A DNA stretch of 64,000 bases from Roseburia intestinalis L1-82 (GCF_900537995.1 NZ_LR027880.1:3170001-3234000); one strand, 5' to 3'; shown: positions 52,159 to 61,869, numbered from the stretch's first letter. Numbers and translations are program-made. The notes: generated by a model not told the origin, from the letters alone.

Positions 52159-52258
52159 ACATTTACCCCATCTCTATTTTCGTCTTAGTGCACTGCAAAG
52201 ATATCTTTTTACCCACTCCTTATCGCTCATAAAAAATTCATTTTTCCGTATTGATAAA

Positions 52259-52294
52259 AGCCGGAAAATCCGCAATTTATACGCATTTCCGGCT
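52259..52294 (-). terminator. terminator after the CPBP gene
   Basis: A 9-bp stem AGCCGGAAA/TTTCCGGCT (52259-52267 and 52286-52294) with an 18-base loop and a TTTTATC tail on the minus strand. It ends the parE-parC-CPBP transcript 61 bp after the CPBP stop. Confidence 0.75.
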
Positions 52295-52354
52295 CTCTGC
52301 TTACATATGCTGTCTATCATTCTTTTTGTTTCATAAACTATAGTTCATGCAGCT

Positions 52355-53155
52355 TTAGGCTCTCTCGTCAAATTCCACATTCTTCTTCCACTTCCAGAAC
52401 CCCCATATCACAGCGCCAGCCACCACAAGCATCACTGCCGTAAATCCAATTCCTTTCGCATCCGTCGTATAGCCAAAGGACAGCCATCCCGTTTCCTCAC
52501 GCACGACCGACACAGTGTTTGCTGCGATGTGTCCCAGTACCGGCACATAGAAAAATCCTGTTTTTTCATACAAAAATGCAAGCAGACATCCCAAAACCGC
52601 CGCATACAGAAACTGCACCAGGTTCGCATGCACCAGTCCAAAGATCAATGCGGAACAAATAATTGCAGGGGCGACACCCAACATCAATTTTAGTCTCTGA
52701 TAAACCACGCCCCTGAATAATAATTCTTCCGCGATTGGGATCAGAAAACAGGATCCAAGGAACTCATAGACTGCTGCGCCTGCAAAAAATGCCTGATTTG
52801 CAGTCTGGAACCCTTCTGATGCCTGAATTAATGATGTCATCGCAATGATATTGTTGACTGCAATTCCAAGTGCCGCTACGGACACAACAGTCACGGCAAT
52901 ATTGATTGCCTGCTCACTGCTAAAGCGAAACTTCTTTTTTCCGTAAACAGTATCCCGGATGTTTTGATCTGCCATATAAAATTTTAATATGACCGGAATC
53001 GTAACTGCATCACCCACAAGCTGGCGCAGCATGTAAGTCTCATCTGCACTGCCGAGAAGTATCTCCAATGCAAAATAACAGAGACTTGATACCACATAGT
53101 AAAGTCCGACCGGATAAATAATCTGCCAGATCTGGAAGCCCTTTGTCTGTTTCAT
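52355..53155 (-). CDS. CPBP-family intramembrane metalloprotease
   Basis: 266 residues with about eight hydrophobic segments. The family motifs are EELLFRGVVYQRL (Glu-Glu and Arg) and the later IFGLVHANLVQFLYA and GHIAANTVS with the second and third histidines. CPBP (Abi/CAAX-like) proteases act in the membrane, in many bacteria on bacteriocins or their immunity; the substrate here is unknown. It overlaps the end of parC by four bases (ATGA), so it is co-translated with the topoisomerase subunit, an unusual neighbour. Confidence 0.9.
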   Translation of the reverse strand: MKQTKGFQIWQIIYPVGLYYVVSSLCYFALEILLGSADETYMLRQLVGDAVTIPVILKFYMADQNIRDTVYGKKKFRFSSEQAINIAVTVVSVAALGIAVNNIIAMTSLIQASEGFQTANQAFFAGAAVYEFLGSCFLIPIAEELLFRGVVYQRLKLMLGVAPAIICSALIFGLVHANLVQFLYAAVLGCLLAFLYEKTGFFYVPVLGHIAANTVSVVREETGWLSFGYTTDAKGIGFTAVMLVVAGAVIWGFWKWKKNVEFDERA

Positions 53156-55389
53156 CGTTTGGTTCCCTTCGTATCACGTCCCGCGGTGCGCAGACGGTTT
53201 AATGCCACTTCTTTGCCTTTTACTTCAATATTTACTACATCTTCCGCATTCAGAAGATAGATCGCCGCAAGCGCGTCCCCGGCACCTAATTTCATGCCGC
53301 GCACACCGACTGCTCCCTTTTTCTTTTCCGGGATACTGGAAATGTCGATCCGTAGAAAAAAGTCTTTTTCGGACTGCATCACGAGCGTCTCCTCAAGTGC
53401 AAGTGCCTGTACAAAGATCAGCTCATCGCCCTCATTTAATTTTGTCGCAGCCGTGGTTCGTTTTGCAACGTCAAACTCACTTCCATCCACGACTTTAAGC
53501 ATAGCAGATTTTGTTCCAAACAACACCTGGGAACGGCTGATTGCCGCAAGGTTCGTGATGTAGACAAAATTTTCCTCGCTGCTGTTATAATTACTCAGGT
53601 TATCGATCGGCGTTCCCTTGTCTCGGAATTTACCGTAAGGAAGATCTAACACCTTTAACAGATGCATCTGTCCCTTATTGGTAAAAATGCAGATCTTGTC
53701 CGTATTTTTGCAGGTCAGGATATAGCGGTTTTCTGTGTTTGCCGCCTCCTTATTTCTCTCATACGTTGCGACATCCACGGTTTTTGCGTATCCAAAACGA
53801 TCCATTAAGAATACAACATCCATCTCCTCGATCTTCTTCTCCTCAACGACCGCTTCCTCTAAGTTATCGATCACCGTTTTTCTCGGTTTTGCGTACTCTT
53901 TCTTAAAACTCTCCAATTCTTTGATGATGACTTTCGCCATAGCCGCGCGGCTTCCCAAAATATCCTCATATTTTGAGATATTTTTCAAGGTCTCATCATG
54001 ATCTTTTAAGAGTGCTTCGAGTTCGAGTCCGATTAATTTCTGCAGACGCATCTCAAGAATCGCCGTGGTCTGTCTCTCCGTAAAACGAAGTTTTGCAGCG
54101 TCTCGTTTTGACTGTTCGGATTTAAAATTGATGTTATCTGTGATACCGTCGGTTAAGCAGGCTCTCGCATCCTTCACATTTTTACTTCCGCGCAGGATCT
54201 CAATGATCAGGTCAATGACATCCGTTGCCTTGATCAGACCTTCCTGAATTTCCTTTTTGTCGCGCTCTTTTGCAAGAAGCGTCTGATATTTGCGTGTTGC
54301 AAGCTCATACTGGAAATTCACATGATGCCGGATGATCGGCACGATTCCCATGGTCTCCGGTTTTCCGTCCGCTACCGCTAACATGTTAACGCCAAAGGTA
54401 TCTTCCAGTTTTGTTTTCTTGTAGAGAAGATTTTTTAAATTTTCGACATCTGCACCCTTTTTCAGCTCCAGAACGATGCGTATTCCCTCTTTTGAGGACT
54501 GGTTTGTGATATCAACGATATCGGAAGTTTTCTTTGTCTCAACAAGGCTGTAGATATCGTTTAAGAATTTTCCGATATTGGCACCGATCATGGTGTACGG
54601 GATCTCTGTGATCACAAGACGGTCTTTTCCGCCTTTTCCCTTTTCAACTTCAACTTTACCGCGGATCTTGATTTTTCCCATACCGGTTGAATAAACGGCT
54701 AACAGTTCATCCTTATTTGCAACGATACCACCAGTCGGAAAATCAGGTCCCGGAATATACTGCATCATCTGCTCGGTATTGATGTCCGGGTCTTTCATAT
54801 ATGCGATCACACCGTCAATGACCTCGCCAAAATTGTGCGGCGGGATACTGGTCGTCATACCGACGGCGATTCCCTCTGCACCGTTTAAAAGCAGATTTGG
54901 AACTTTGACAGGGAGCACCTCCGGCTCTTTTTCCGTCTCATCAAAGTTCGGGACAAAGTTTACGACATCTTTATCTAAGTCCGCCAAATAGGCTTCCTGT
55001 GTAATCTTCTGTAAACGCGCCTCAGTATAACGCATTGCTGCGGCGCCATCTCCCTCGATGGAACCAAAATTACCGTGTCCATCCACAAGCGGCAGTCCTT
55101 TTTTGAAATCCTGCGCCATCACGACGAGCGCATCATAGATGGAACTGTCACCGTGCGGATGATATTTACCCATCGTATCACCGACAATACGCGCACACTT
55201 ACGGTACGGCTTGTCATAGCGGATGCCAAGTTCATACATATCATAAAGCGTTCTTCGCTGCACCGGTTTTAAACCGTCCCTCACGTCCGGAAGTGCACGC
55301 GCGATGATAACGCTCATGGCATAATCAATATAAGATTTCTGCATCAGTTCCGAATACTCGGTGCGGATAATCTGTTCTTCCTGATTCAT
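53152..55389 (-). CDS. parC: topoisomerase IV subunit A-like (ParC)
   Basis: 745 residues from the ATG at 55389, with GGAG six bases upstream (a four-codon longer start has no site). The breakage-reunion domain starts SYIDYAMSVIIARALPDVRD, and the catalytic Tyr is in AAMRYTEARLQKI. The C-terminal region is shorter than a GyrA and lacks the GyrA-box (QRRGGxG), so it is better called ParC. With ParE it unlinks daughter chromosomes. It follows parE by 119 bp, and the gap holds a small repeat. A second gyrase pair is expected elsewhere in the genome. Confidence 0.85.
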   Translation of the reverse strand: MNQEEQIIRTEYSELMQKSYIDYAMSVIIARALPDVRDGLKPVQRRTLYDMYELGIRYDKPYRKCARIVGDTMGKYHPHGDSSIYDALVVMAQDFKKGLPLVDGHGNFGSIEGDGAAAMRYTEARLQKITQEAYLADLDKDVVNFVPNFDETEKEPEVLPVKVPNLLLNGAEGIAVGMTTSIPPHNFGEVIDGVIAYMKDPDINTEQMMQYIPGPDFPTGGIVANKDELLAVYSTGMGKIKIRGKVEVEKGKGGKDRLVITEIPYTMIGANIGKFLNDIYSLVETKKTSDIVDITNQSSKEGIRIVLELKKGADVENLKNLLYKKTKLEDTFGVNMLAVADGKPETMGIVPIIRHHVNFQYELATRKYQTLLAKERDKKEIQEGLIKATDVIDLIIEILRGSKNVKDARACLTDGITDNINFKSEQSKRDAAKLRFTERQTTAILEMRLQKLIGLELEALLKDHDETLKNISKYEDILGSRAAMAKVIIKELESFKKEYAKPRKTVIDNLEEAVVEEKKIEEMDVVFLMDRFGYAKTVDVATYERNKEAANTENRYILTCKNTDKICIFTNKGQMHLLKVLDLPYGKFRDKGTPIDNLSNYNSSEENFVYITNLAAISRSQVLFGTKSAMLKVVDGSEFDVAKRTTAATKLNEGDELIFVQALALEETLVMQSEKDFFLRIDISSIPEKKKGAVGVRGMKLGAGDALAAIYLLNAEDVVNIEVKGKEVALNRLRTAGRDTKGTKR

Positions 55390-55401
55390 ATCATACTCCA
55401 T

Positions 55402-55508
55402 TTCTGTCCGTTTTTCAGGGCATCACAAGTCAGCTGGCACTGCTCACTTCCCGCCCACATGTTACTGTCTGCTCCCTGCCAGTCGTTCCAGTAACACCCA
55501 CATCTCTA
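55402..55508. other. parE-parC gap holding a short repeat related to the 134-bp element
   Basis: Plus-strand 55461-55495 begins GTTACTGT and ends TCGTTCCAGTAAC. The structured element at 15186-15319 contains, on its minus strand, the same start and end around a middle of different length (32 versus 35 bp overall). The rest of the gap shows no promoter or terminator that I can support. Confidence 0.55.
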
Positions 55509-57431
55509 TCAGATATCAAGTGCTGCGTCTTTTGCATGTTCATAAATAAACATCTTGCGCGGCGGCACATCATTTCCCATCAAAAGTTCCGTGATATCGG
55601 ACGCCATACGTCCATCTTCGATCTCGATGCGTTTTAAGATCCTCGTTTCCGGGTTCAAGGTCGTCTCCCAGAGCTGCTCCGCATCCATCTCACCGAGACC
55701 TTTGTAACGCTGCAGAGTAAAATTGCTCTTATGGTTCCTGCGGTAACGTTCCAATGCCGCATCGTCGTAAAGGTATTCTTCTTCCCCTTTAGACGGGATG
55801 GCTTTGTACAATGGCGGCATTGCCACATAGACATGTCCCTCATAGATCAATTCCGGCATAAAACGATAAAACAGTGTCAGAAGCAGTGTGGAAATATGTG
55901 CTCCATCGACGTCGGCATCTGCCATGATGATGATCTTGTCATAGCGCAGTTTCGTGATGTCAAAATCATTGCCGTATCCTTCGGAAAAACCACATCCAAA
56001 TGCATTGATCATCGTCTTGATCTCTGCATTTGCAAGCACCTTGTCAATACTTGCTTTCTCAACATTTAAAATCTTACCACGGATCGGCAGGATTGCCTGA
56101 AAATTACGGTCACGCGCCGTCTTTGCAGAACCTCCCGCGGAATCTCCCTCGACGATAAATATCTCACAGATCGACGCATCCCTGCTCTCACAGTTGGCAA
56201 GCTTTCCGTTGGAATCAAAAGAGAATTTCTGTTTTGTCAGAAGATTCGTCTTCGCACGCTCCTCGGTCTTGCGGATCTTTGCCGCTTTCTCCGCGCAGGA
56301 GATCACGGTCTTTAATACCTCTAAATTTTTGTCAAAATAAAGCTGTATCTCATCCCCGGTCACTTTTGCCGTGACACGCGCTGCATCCTGATTGTCCAGT
56401 TTCGTCTTGGTCTGTCCCTCAAAACGTGGATCCGGGTGTTTGATGGAAACGATCGCCGTCATACCATTACGGACATCCGCTCCCGTAAAATTAGAATCCT
56501 TTTCCTTTAAAATGCCAAGTTCTCTCGCATAGGAATTGATGACTGTGGTAAACACCGTCTTAAATCCCGTGATATGCGTACCACCCTCCGCATTAAAAAT
56601 ATTGTTGCAGAATCCTAAAATATTCTCATGGAACTCATTGGTATACTGGAATGCTGCCTCAACCGTGATTCCGTCCTGCTCGCCCTTAAAATACACCACA
56701 TCGTGAAGCACCTCGTTCTTTTTGTTCAGATCCTTGACAAAACCAATGATCCCCTCTTCCTCATGATATACAATATGTTCCACTTCCGGTCCACGTTTAT
56801 CCTCATAAATAATCGTCAGTGCCGGGTTCAAGTATGCCGTCTCATGCATACGGCTTTTTACTTCGTCCTCTTTGAATCTGGTCTTTTCAAAAATCTCAGG
56901 ATCCGGAAGAAAATTGACCTTCGTACCGGTTTTTTTCGTTTTTCCAATGGTCGGAAGAAGCCCGTTTTCCAGTTCCACCACCGGAATACCACGCTCATAA
57001 CCATCGTGATGAATGTAACCATCCCTGCTGATCCATACATCCATATGTGTCGATAATGCGTTTACAACAGACGAACCTACTCCATGCAGTCCTCCACTGG
57101 TCTTATAAGCGGAATCATCAAACTTTCCTCCTGCATGCAGCGTCGTATAAACAATACGCGCAGCTGAAACTCCCTTTGCATGCATGCCGACCGGAACGCC
57201 TCGTCCGTTATCCTCAACGGTACAGGAACCATCCGCTTCTAATGTTACACAGATCGTATCGCAGGCTCCCGCAAGATGTTCATCCACTGCATTGTCCACA
57301 ATCTCGTAGATCAGGTGATTCAATCCTTTGCGCGAAACACTTCCGATATACATTCCCGGTCTTTTTCTTACCGCCTCAAGCCCTTCGAGAACGGAAATAC
57401 TGCTCTCGTCATAGCCGCCTGTTTTTGCCAT
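55509..57431 (-). CDS. parE: topoisomerase IV subunit B-like (ParE)
   Basis: 640 residues. The GHKL ATPase motifs are IYEIVDNAVDEHLAG, EDNGRGVPVGMHAKG, and GLHGVGSSVVNALS; the Toprim metal site is EGDSAGGSAKTARDRNF and IIMADADVDGAHISTLLLT. The length matches ParE/GyrB. Pairing with the following ParC-like gene, which lacks the GyrA box, favours topoisomerase IV. AAGGG precedes the start by nine bases. It lies 47 bp after the CdaR/PucR-type regulator. Confidence 0.87.
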   Translation of the reverse strand: MAKTGGYDESSISVLEGLEAVRKRPGMYIGSVSRKGLNHLIYEIVDNAVDEHLAGACDTICVTLEADGSCTVEDNGRGVPVGMHAKGVSAARIVYTTLHAGGKFDDSAYKTSGGLHGVGSSVVNALSTHMDVWISRDGYIHHDGYERGIPVVELENGLLPTIGKTKKTGTKVNFLPDPEIFEKTRFKEDEVKSRMHETAYLNPALTIIYEDKRGPEVEHIVYHEEEGIIGFVKDLNKKNEVLHDVVYFKGEQDGITVEAAFQYTNEFHENILGFCNNIFNAEGGTHITGFKTVFTTVINSYARELGILKEKDSNFTGADVRNGMTAIVSIKHPDPRFEGQTKTKLDNQDAARVTAKVTGDEIQLYFDKNLEVLKTVISCAEKAAKIRKTEERAKTNLLTKQKFSFDSNGKLANCESRDASICEIFIVEGDSAGGSAKTARDRNFQAILPIRGKILNVEKASIDKVLANAEIKTMINAFGCGFSEGYGNDFDITKLRYDKIIIMADADVDGAHISTLLLTLFYRFMPELIYEGHVYVAMPPLYKAIPSKGEEEYLYDDAALERYRRNHKSNFTLQRYKGLGEMDAEQLWETTLNPETRILKRIEIEDGRMASDITELLMGNDVPPRKMFIYEHAKDAALDI

Positions 57432-57478
57432 TTCTTTCTTCCCTTTCCTGCTAAATCTATTACTTTTATACTGAATTG

Positions 57479-58573
57479 CTATCTCTGATCCGTATCCTGA
57501 CGTCTCGCATACCGCATATGAGAAATAACCATCAGTGCAAGTTTAAACGTCATCGCATCGTCAAATTTACGGATATCAAGTCCAATGATTTTCTCTAATC
57601 GCTCCAGACGGTACACTAAAGTATTTCTGTGCACATAAAGCTGTCTGGCTGTCTCTGAAATGTTCAGATTGTTTTCAAAAAACTTCTGAATCGTCGTCGT
57701 TGTCTCTTCATTAAAAATATCCGGGATCTCATCCCCAAACACCTCATGAATAAACATCTCACAGAGACTCATCGGAAGCTGGTAGATCAGACGCCCGATA
57801 CCAAGATAACGATATGCGATCGTCTCTTTTTCTGCATAGAAAATCTTTCCAACCTCAAGCGCCATCTTTGCCTCCTGATAGGATTTTGCAATATCCGGCA
57901 GATTATTCACCTGATTGCCGTAGCCGACCCTCACGCGCACCATTGCCTCGGTATGCATATTGTCCACAATCATATCGGCCAATTTCTGTAATTCATCTTC
58001 ATTCTTCACGTCGCGAACATCCTTGATCAGGACGATGCTCTGCTCGTCCACTTCTGTCACATAATCACGCATCTTGGTTGCAAAGAGATTTTTCACAAGC
58101 TCCACTGCGGTGGAATCTTTCTTATCTTCTAAATCGATCACATAAACCACACGCTCCGCCTGCTCGATATGAAGTTTCTGCGCCTTATTGTACATATCTA
58201 CGACCAACATATTTCCAAGCAGAATATTCTGCATGAAATTGTTGCGGTCGAACTGCTCCATGTAGGCAGCCGCAAGGTTTCTGATCTGGCAGACCGCTAA
58301 GCGCCCCACCATATAAGCATCCTCTGCCTGTGATTTGGTCAGCAGAATATATTCTATCTCTCCATCAGCGATCACCTTAAAAAAATGATATCCTGAGAGC
58401 ATCTGGCTCTCAGCCATGGAATCTGCAAAAGATGTGATTGCACCTTCTAAATCTCCCTCCGGCTCAAATGTTGCTGCAACCGGCTTTCCTTTTTCCGTGT
58501 AAAGTGCAAGATCAATTCTCGATATATCCTTTATCTCATCAAGTGCTGTCTGTATTTTATGGTTTGAAATCAT
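57479..58573 (-). CDS. CdaR/PucR-type helix-turn-helix regulator
   Basis: 364 residues. The C-terminus carries a PucR-type helix-turn-helix, NNLNISETARQLYVHRNTLVYRLERLEKI, preceded by a GGDEF-like fold without the GGDEF signature. The N-terminal region (RIDLALYTEKGKPVAATF) resembles the sugar-diacid recognition domain of CdaR. The ligand and target are unknown. AGGAA precedes the start by seven bases. It lies between the msmK terminator and parE; no related metabolic genes are nearby, so its target is probably elsewhere. Confidence 0.85.
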   Translation of the reverse strand: MISNHKIQTALDEIKDISRIDLALYTEKGKPVAATFEPEGDLEGAITSFADSMAESQMLSGYHFFKVIADGEIEYILLTKSQAEDAYMVGRLAVCQIRNLAAAYMEQFDRNNFMQNILLGNMLVVDMYNKAQKLHIEQAERVVYVIDLEDKKDSTAVELVKNLFATKMRDYVTEVDEQSIVLIKDVRDVKNEDELQKLADMIVDNMHTEAMVRVRVGYGNQVNNLPDIAKSYQEAKMALEVGKIFYAEKETIAYRYLGIGRLIYQLPMSLCEMFIHEVFGDEIPDIFNEETTTTIQKFFENNLNISETARQLYVHRNTLVYRLERLEKIIGLDIRKFDDAMTFKLALMVISHMRYARRQDTDQR

Positions 58574-58654
58574 AATCTATTTCCTTTCCGATATCTCCCC
58601 TTCGTCTAGTTCCACCCATCATCCGATCTATAATTTCATCCTTACTGACGAACA

Positions 58655-58684
58655 AAAACTGGGTACATCACTGTACCCAGTTTT
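58655..58684 (-). terminator. msmK terminator
   Basis: A perfect 12-bp stem (AAAACTGGGTAC and its complement), six-base loop ATCACT, and a T-run on the minus strand, 34 bp after the stop of the ATPase gene. Confidence 0.95.
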
Positions 58685-58717
58685 ATTTTAAATGATGTTC
58701 TGTTTAATTTTACCGAA

Positions 58718-59830
58718 TTAGTTGGTAATTGTCAATTCTGTTTCTTTGTCGAAAACATGAATCTTCTCAGGATCAATAGCAAGTTTGATGTGATCTCCCA
58801 TACGTGCTGTTGTTCTGGAATCAACTTTTGCAGTCATGCTTGTGCCTGCTACTTTGAAGTATAATAATACCTCAGAACCTAATAACTCGTATCCTGTTAC
58901 ATCAGCCTCGAATGCGCAATCTTGGTGTGCTTCGATCTCAATCTCGGAATCTCCAATATCCTCTGGTCTGATACCCATAACAACTGTCTTTCCGTTGCAT
59001 CCTGCATCTGCAAGTTTCTTTGCTTTTGCTGGTGGTAATACGATTGTTGTGTTATCGAATGTAAGAGAAACTTTGTCTCCCTCAACTTTACATTTTGTAT
59101 CGATGAAGTTCATCTGCGGAGAACCAATGAATCCTGCAACGAATAAGTTGTTCGGCTCATTGTATAATTTCTGCGGAGAATCAACCTGCATGATAACACC
59201 ATCTTTTAATACAACGATTCTGGTACCAAGTGTCATAGCCTCGGTCTGATCATGTGTTACATAGATGATAGTTGCTTTTAATCTGTTATGTAAAGAAGCG
59301 ATCTCAGAACGCATCTGTACACGAAGTTTTGCATCCAGGTTGGATAACGGCTCATCCATAAGGAATACCTTAGGATTACGAACGATGGCACGTCCCATAG
59401 CAACACGCTGTCTCTGTCCACCGGATAAAGCCTTTGGTTTACGGTCTAATAATTTCTCAAGGTCAAGAATCTTAGCTGCTTCTTCAACTTTTCTCTTGAT
59501 TTCATCCTTAGGAACTTTTCTTAATTTTAATCCGAATGCCATGTTATCGAAAACGGTCATATGAGGATACAGAGCGTAGTTCTGGAATACCATTGCGATA
59601 TCTCTGTCTTTTGGCTCAACATCGTTCATGAGCTTTCCGTCGATATAGAACTCACCAGAGGAAATCTCCTCAAGTCCGGCGATCATACGAAGTGTAGTAG
59701 ATTTACCACATCCGGATGGTCCTACGAAAATGATGAACTCCTGATCTTCTACTTCAAGGTTGAAATCCTTAACAGCCTCAAAACCGTTTGGATAAACTTT
59801 GCAAATGTTTTTTAATGATAAACTTGCCAT
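58718..59830 (-). CDS. msmK: multiple-sugar ABC importer ATPase (MsmK/UgpC-like)
   Basis: 370 residues. Walker A GPSGCGKSTTLRMIAGLEEI, Q loop MVFQNYALYPHMTVFDNMAF, signature LSGGQRQRVAMGRAIVRNPK, Walker B VFLMDEPLSNLDAK, and a C-terminal TOBE regulatory domain (MGIRPEDIGDSEIE). In Firmicutes one such ATPase commonly serves several sugar importers, which fits its position without permease or binding-protein genes. AGGAGG precedes the ATG by 11 bases. The upstream region holds a large nested hairpin. Confidence 0.95.
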   Translation of the reverse strand: MASLSLKNICKVYPNGFEAVKDFNLEVEDQEFIIFVGPSGCGKSTTLRMIAGLEEISSGEFYIDGKLMNDVEPKDRDIAMVFQNYALYPHMTVFDNMAFGLKLRKVPKDEIKRKVEEAAKILDLEKLLDRKPKALSGGQRQRVAMGRAIVRNPKVFLMDEPLSNLDAKLRVQMRSEIASLHNRLKATIIYVTHDQTEAMTLGTRIVVLKDGVIMQVDSPQKLYNEPNNLFVAGFIGSPQMNFIDTKCKVEGDKVSLTFDNTTIVLPPAKAKKLADAGCNGKTVVMGIRPEDIGDSEIEIEAHQDCAFEADVTGYELLGSEVLLYFKVAGTSMTAKVDSRTTARMGDHIKLAIDPEKIHVFDKETELTITN

Positions 59831-59885
59831 TGGTCTAAATACCTCCTGATATTTGTGTTTCGTTATTTGATAACTATACTATACA

Positions 59886-59972
59886 AAAAAGATGCAAAAA
59901 GCACCATATGCCTCCTACACAAAGAATTTTGTTTTTTCTTGTAGGATGTCACAGTGCTCTGTGCATCTTTTC
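59886..59972 (-). terminator. nested hairpin before msmK
   Basis: On the minus strand three concentric stems are visible: AAGATGCA/TGCATCTT (59889-59896 and 59962-59969), AGCAC/GTGCT (59900-59904 and 59954-59958) and TCCTACA/TGTAGGA (59913-59919 and 59940-59946), with T-run after the outer arm. It can act as terminator of the short-chain dehydrogenase gene, and in the same stretch may form a regulated leader of msmK. Its outer stem is identical to that of the gltB upstream terminator. Confidence 0.55.
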
Positions 59973-60077
59973 CATCTTTTCGTCAAACTGACGGCTTTTC
60001 CATCAAAAACTGTACAGATTGACGGATACAGACGTTCCTCTTTTTTTATAAAAGGTTTATTTTATGTTCCGCTGAAA

Positions 60078-60821
60078 TCATTTCTTTTTACGGATCCGGT
60101 GAAACTGCGGTCTTAATACCAGTTCCGGGATTACAATACCTTCACGCTGCGTCAGCACATATTCCACTGCTTCTGCTACTTCTTTCGGGGTAAGATAAGA
60201 TTCTTTTTCTTCTCCCACCGTAAAGTCCGCGTTCCGGTACAGATTTGTCTCCGTCATATCCGGGTAAACCGCCGTCACTTTGACGCCGTATTTTCTTGCC
60301 TCATCAAACAGGCTTGACGAAAACGATGCAAGTCCTGCTTTGGTTGCCGCATAAGCACAGCCGTGCGGACTCGGCTGTTTTGCCGTAACAGATGAAATAT
60401 TGATAATGTAACCGCCGTTTTTTTTCAGCGTCCGTAATAATTGCTGGGTTAAGATCAACGGTGCTTCTAAGTTCACACGGACCATTTCCTGTATCTTTTT
60501 GGGATTCAGTTCCTCGTGCAGACCATAGTAAGCTGCACCGGCATTATTGACAAGGACTTTTACCGTGTGCTCCGATGTGACCTGTTTCACGATAGCGCAC
60601 AGTTTATCCGTATCGGTGAGGTCACAGATGATTGGATGAAATATGGCATTTTTCAAATCATTTTCACACTGAGGTACTCCGGCAATGTCTCTATCCTCTT
60701 CCGTATCAAATCTGCGCCCGATCCCAAATACTTCATATCCGAGCACACCTAATTTTTCACTGATAGCGCGTCCGATACCAGACGAGGCACCCGTTACGAT
60801 GGCTGTATATTTCTGTGTCAT
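60078..60821 (-). CDS. short-chain dehydrogenase/reductase
   Basis: 247 residues from the ATG at 60821, with GAGAGG nine bases upstream; a longer frame begins inside the preceding gene. The nucleotide motif TGASSGIGRAISEKLG, the structural NNAG, and the active-site Ser (NISSVTAKQPS), Tyr and Lys (YAATKAGLASF) are present. The final region is short. This is a classical SDR with unknown substrate, using NAD(P)H in the cytoplasm. It lies just downstream of the SplB-like gene, whose stop is 14 bases inside the upstream side. Confidence 0.93.
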   Translation of the reverse strand: MTQKYTAIVTGASSGIGRAISEKLGVLGYEVFGIGRRFDTEEDRDIAGVPQCENDLKNAIFHPIICDLTDTDKLCAIVKQVTSEHTVKVLVNNAGAAYYGLHEELNPKKIQEMVRVNLEAPLILTQQLLRTLKKNGGYIINISSVTAKQPSPHGCAYAATKAGLASFSSSLFDEARKYGVKVTAVYPDMTETNLYRNADFTVGEEKESYLTPKEVAEAVEYVLTQREGIVIPELVLRPQFHRIRKKK

Positions 60822-60834
60822 AGCTGTTTTCCTC

Positions 60835-61869
60835 TCACGACTCCCACCGGAAGATCTTCTCTTCCGGCACATACTCTAAAAGCTGTCTGATCAGAAATCT
60901 CTCCATCTGTTCTGTCAGCTCTTTTCCATAATGATAAACCCCGCCGTCATTCTGAAATGGGAACTGCACTACTGCAGAATACGGCTCGTTTTTCCGCATT
61001 TTTTTCAGATAATCCTGCGATACACGAAAAGAGCCGACACTGACATCAAAGATCTGATCCATTGGAACTTCTTTTGTGACAAGTTCTAACATTTCATGGT
61101 ACTCTTTTTCCCAGTCCGGGCAGTAAATCATCGGATCAAAACACAGTCGCACCGGGAATCCTTTTTTTACCGCATCTGCCACACAGCGGACACGCTGCAA
61201 AAGTGATGGCGTATTGTGCTCATACTGTTTTGTGATCTGCTGCGGCGAAAGTGTAAACGCATAGATTATATTTTTATCGGGTATCAGATTGTCAAAAAGC
61301 TTTACATTCGCCGACTTTGTACGGATTTCGATCTTAAGCGGATATGTAGATCTTTTATTTTCTCCCAGAACAAAATGCTCCCACTCCCTGACATAACCGG
61401 TCATTGTCTCAAATGCAAGCAGATCTGTATCATAGGACACACACAGATAAACCGGGTGTTCTGAAAGCATCCGGTGAAGTTCTTCAAAAATATCTTCGAT
61501 ATTTACAAAAATTACGATATTCGCGGAGGGATACATTCCTTTTAAATAGCAGTATTCACAGTCATAGATGCAGTTCATCATACAGGATGTATAATAAAAA
61601 TAAGTATTTCCAAAATTCTGGCACACCGGTGCCCCCTGATAGATCAGACTGCCTGTCTTTTTTGCCAGGATCAGGTTCTGCGCATGATGTTGTTCTTCAT
61701 AGTCCTGTCTGCGTCTGCAGAATACATCTTTGTAATGTCTGATATACACAATCTCTGCTTTCATAAAACGCGCTAAGATTTGCTTTACCCGCGGATGTTC
61801 TGCTATTTCTTCTTCCACATAAATATGAAAAAAAAACGGATTATAATAATTTTCGTCCAAACTCTTCAA
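60835..61869 (-). CDS. splB: spore photoproduct lyase-like radical SAM protein
   Basis: 344 residues. The [4Fe-4S]/SAM cluster is CIYDCEYCYL (CxxxCxxC), and YLCVSYDTDLLAFE places a cysteine where SplB has the catalytic Cys141 in its sequence of the type CTSD. Spore photoproduct lyase repairs 5-thyminyl-5,6-dihydrothymine in spore DNA. The length (344) and the similarity to the C-terminal barrel fit. The gene overlaps the upstream nucleosidase-like gene by 29 bp. Whether the host forms spores is not shown here, so the repair role is inferred. Confidence 0.78.
   Translation of the reverse strand: MKSLDENYYNPFFFHIYVEEEIAEHPRVKQILARFMKAEIVYIRHYKDVFCRRRQDYEEQHHAQNLILAKKTGSLIYQGAPVCQNFGNTYFYYTSCMMNCIYDCEYCYLKGMYPSANIVIFVNIEDIFEELHRMLSEHPVYLCVSYDTDLLAFETMTGYVREWEHFVLGENKRSTYPLKIEIRTKSANVKLFDNLIPDKNIIYAFTLSPQQITKQYEHNTPSLLQRVRCVADAVKKGFPVRLCFDPMIYCPDWEKEYHEMLELVTKEVPMDQIFDVSVGSFRVSQDYLKKMRKNEPYSAVVQFPFQNDGGVYHYGKELTEQMERFLIRQLLEYVPEEKIFRWES

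Noticed and set aside
53152..57431. Calling the topoisomerase pair gyrA/gyrB
   Set aside because: The A subunit is short and no GyrA-box is seen, so topoisomerase IV is preferred, with some doubt left.
59908..59950. A 14-codon leader peptide starting at the ATG in the msmK upstream hairpin
   Set aside because: The GGAGG lies only three bases from the ATG and the peptide has no informative codon pattern.
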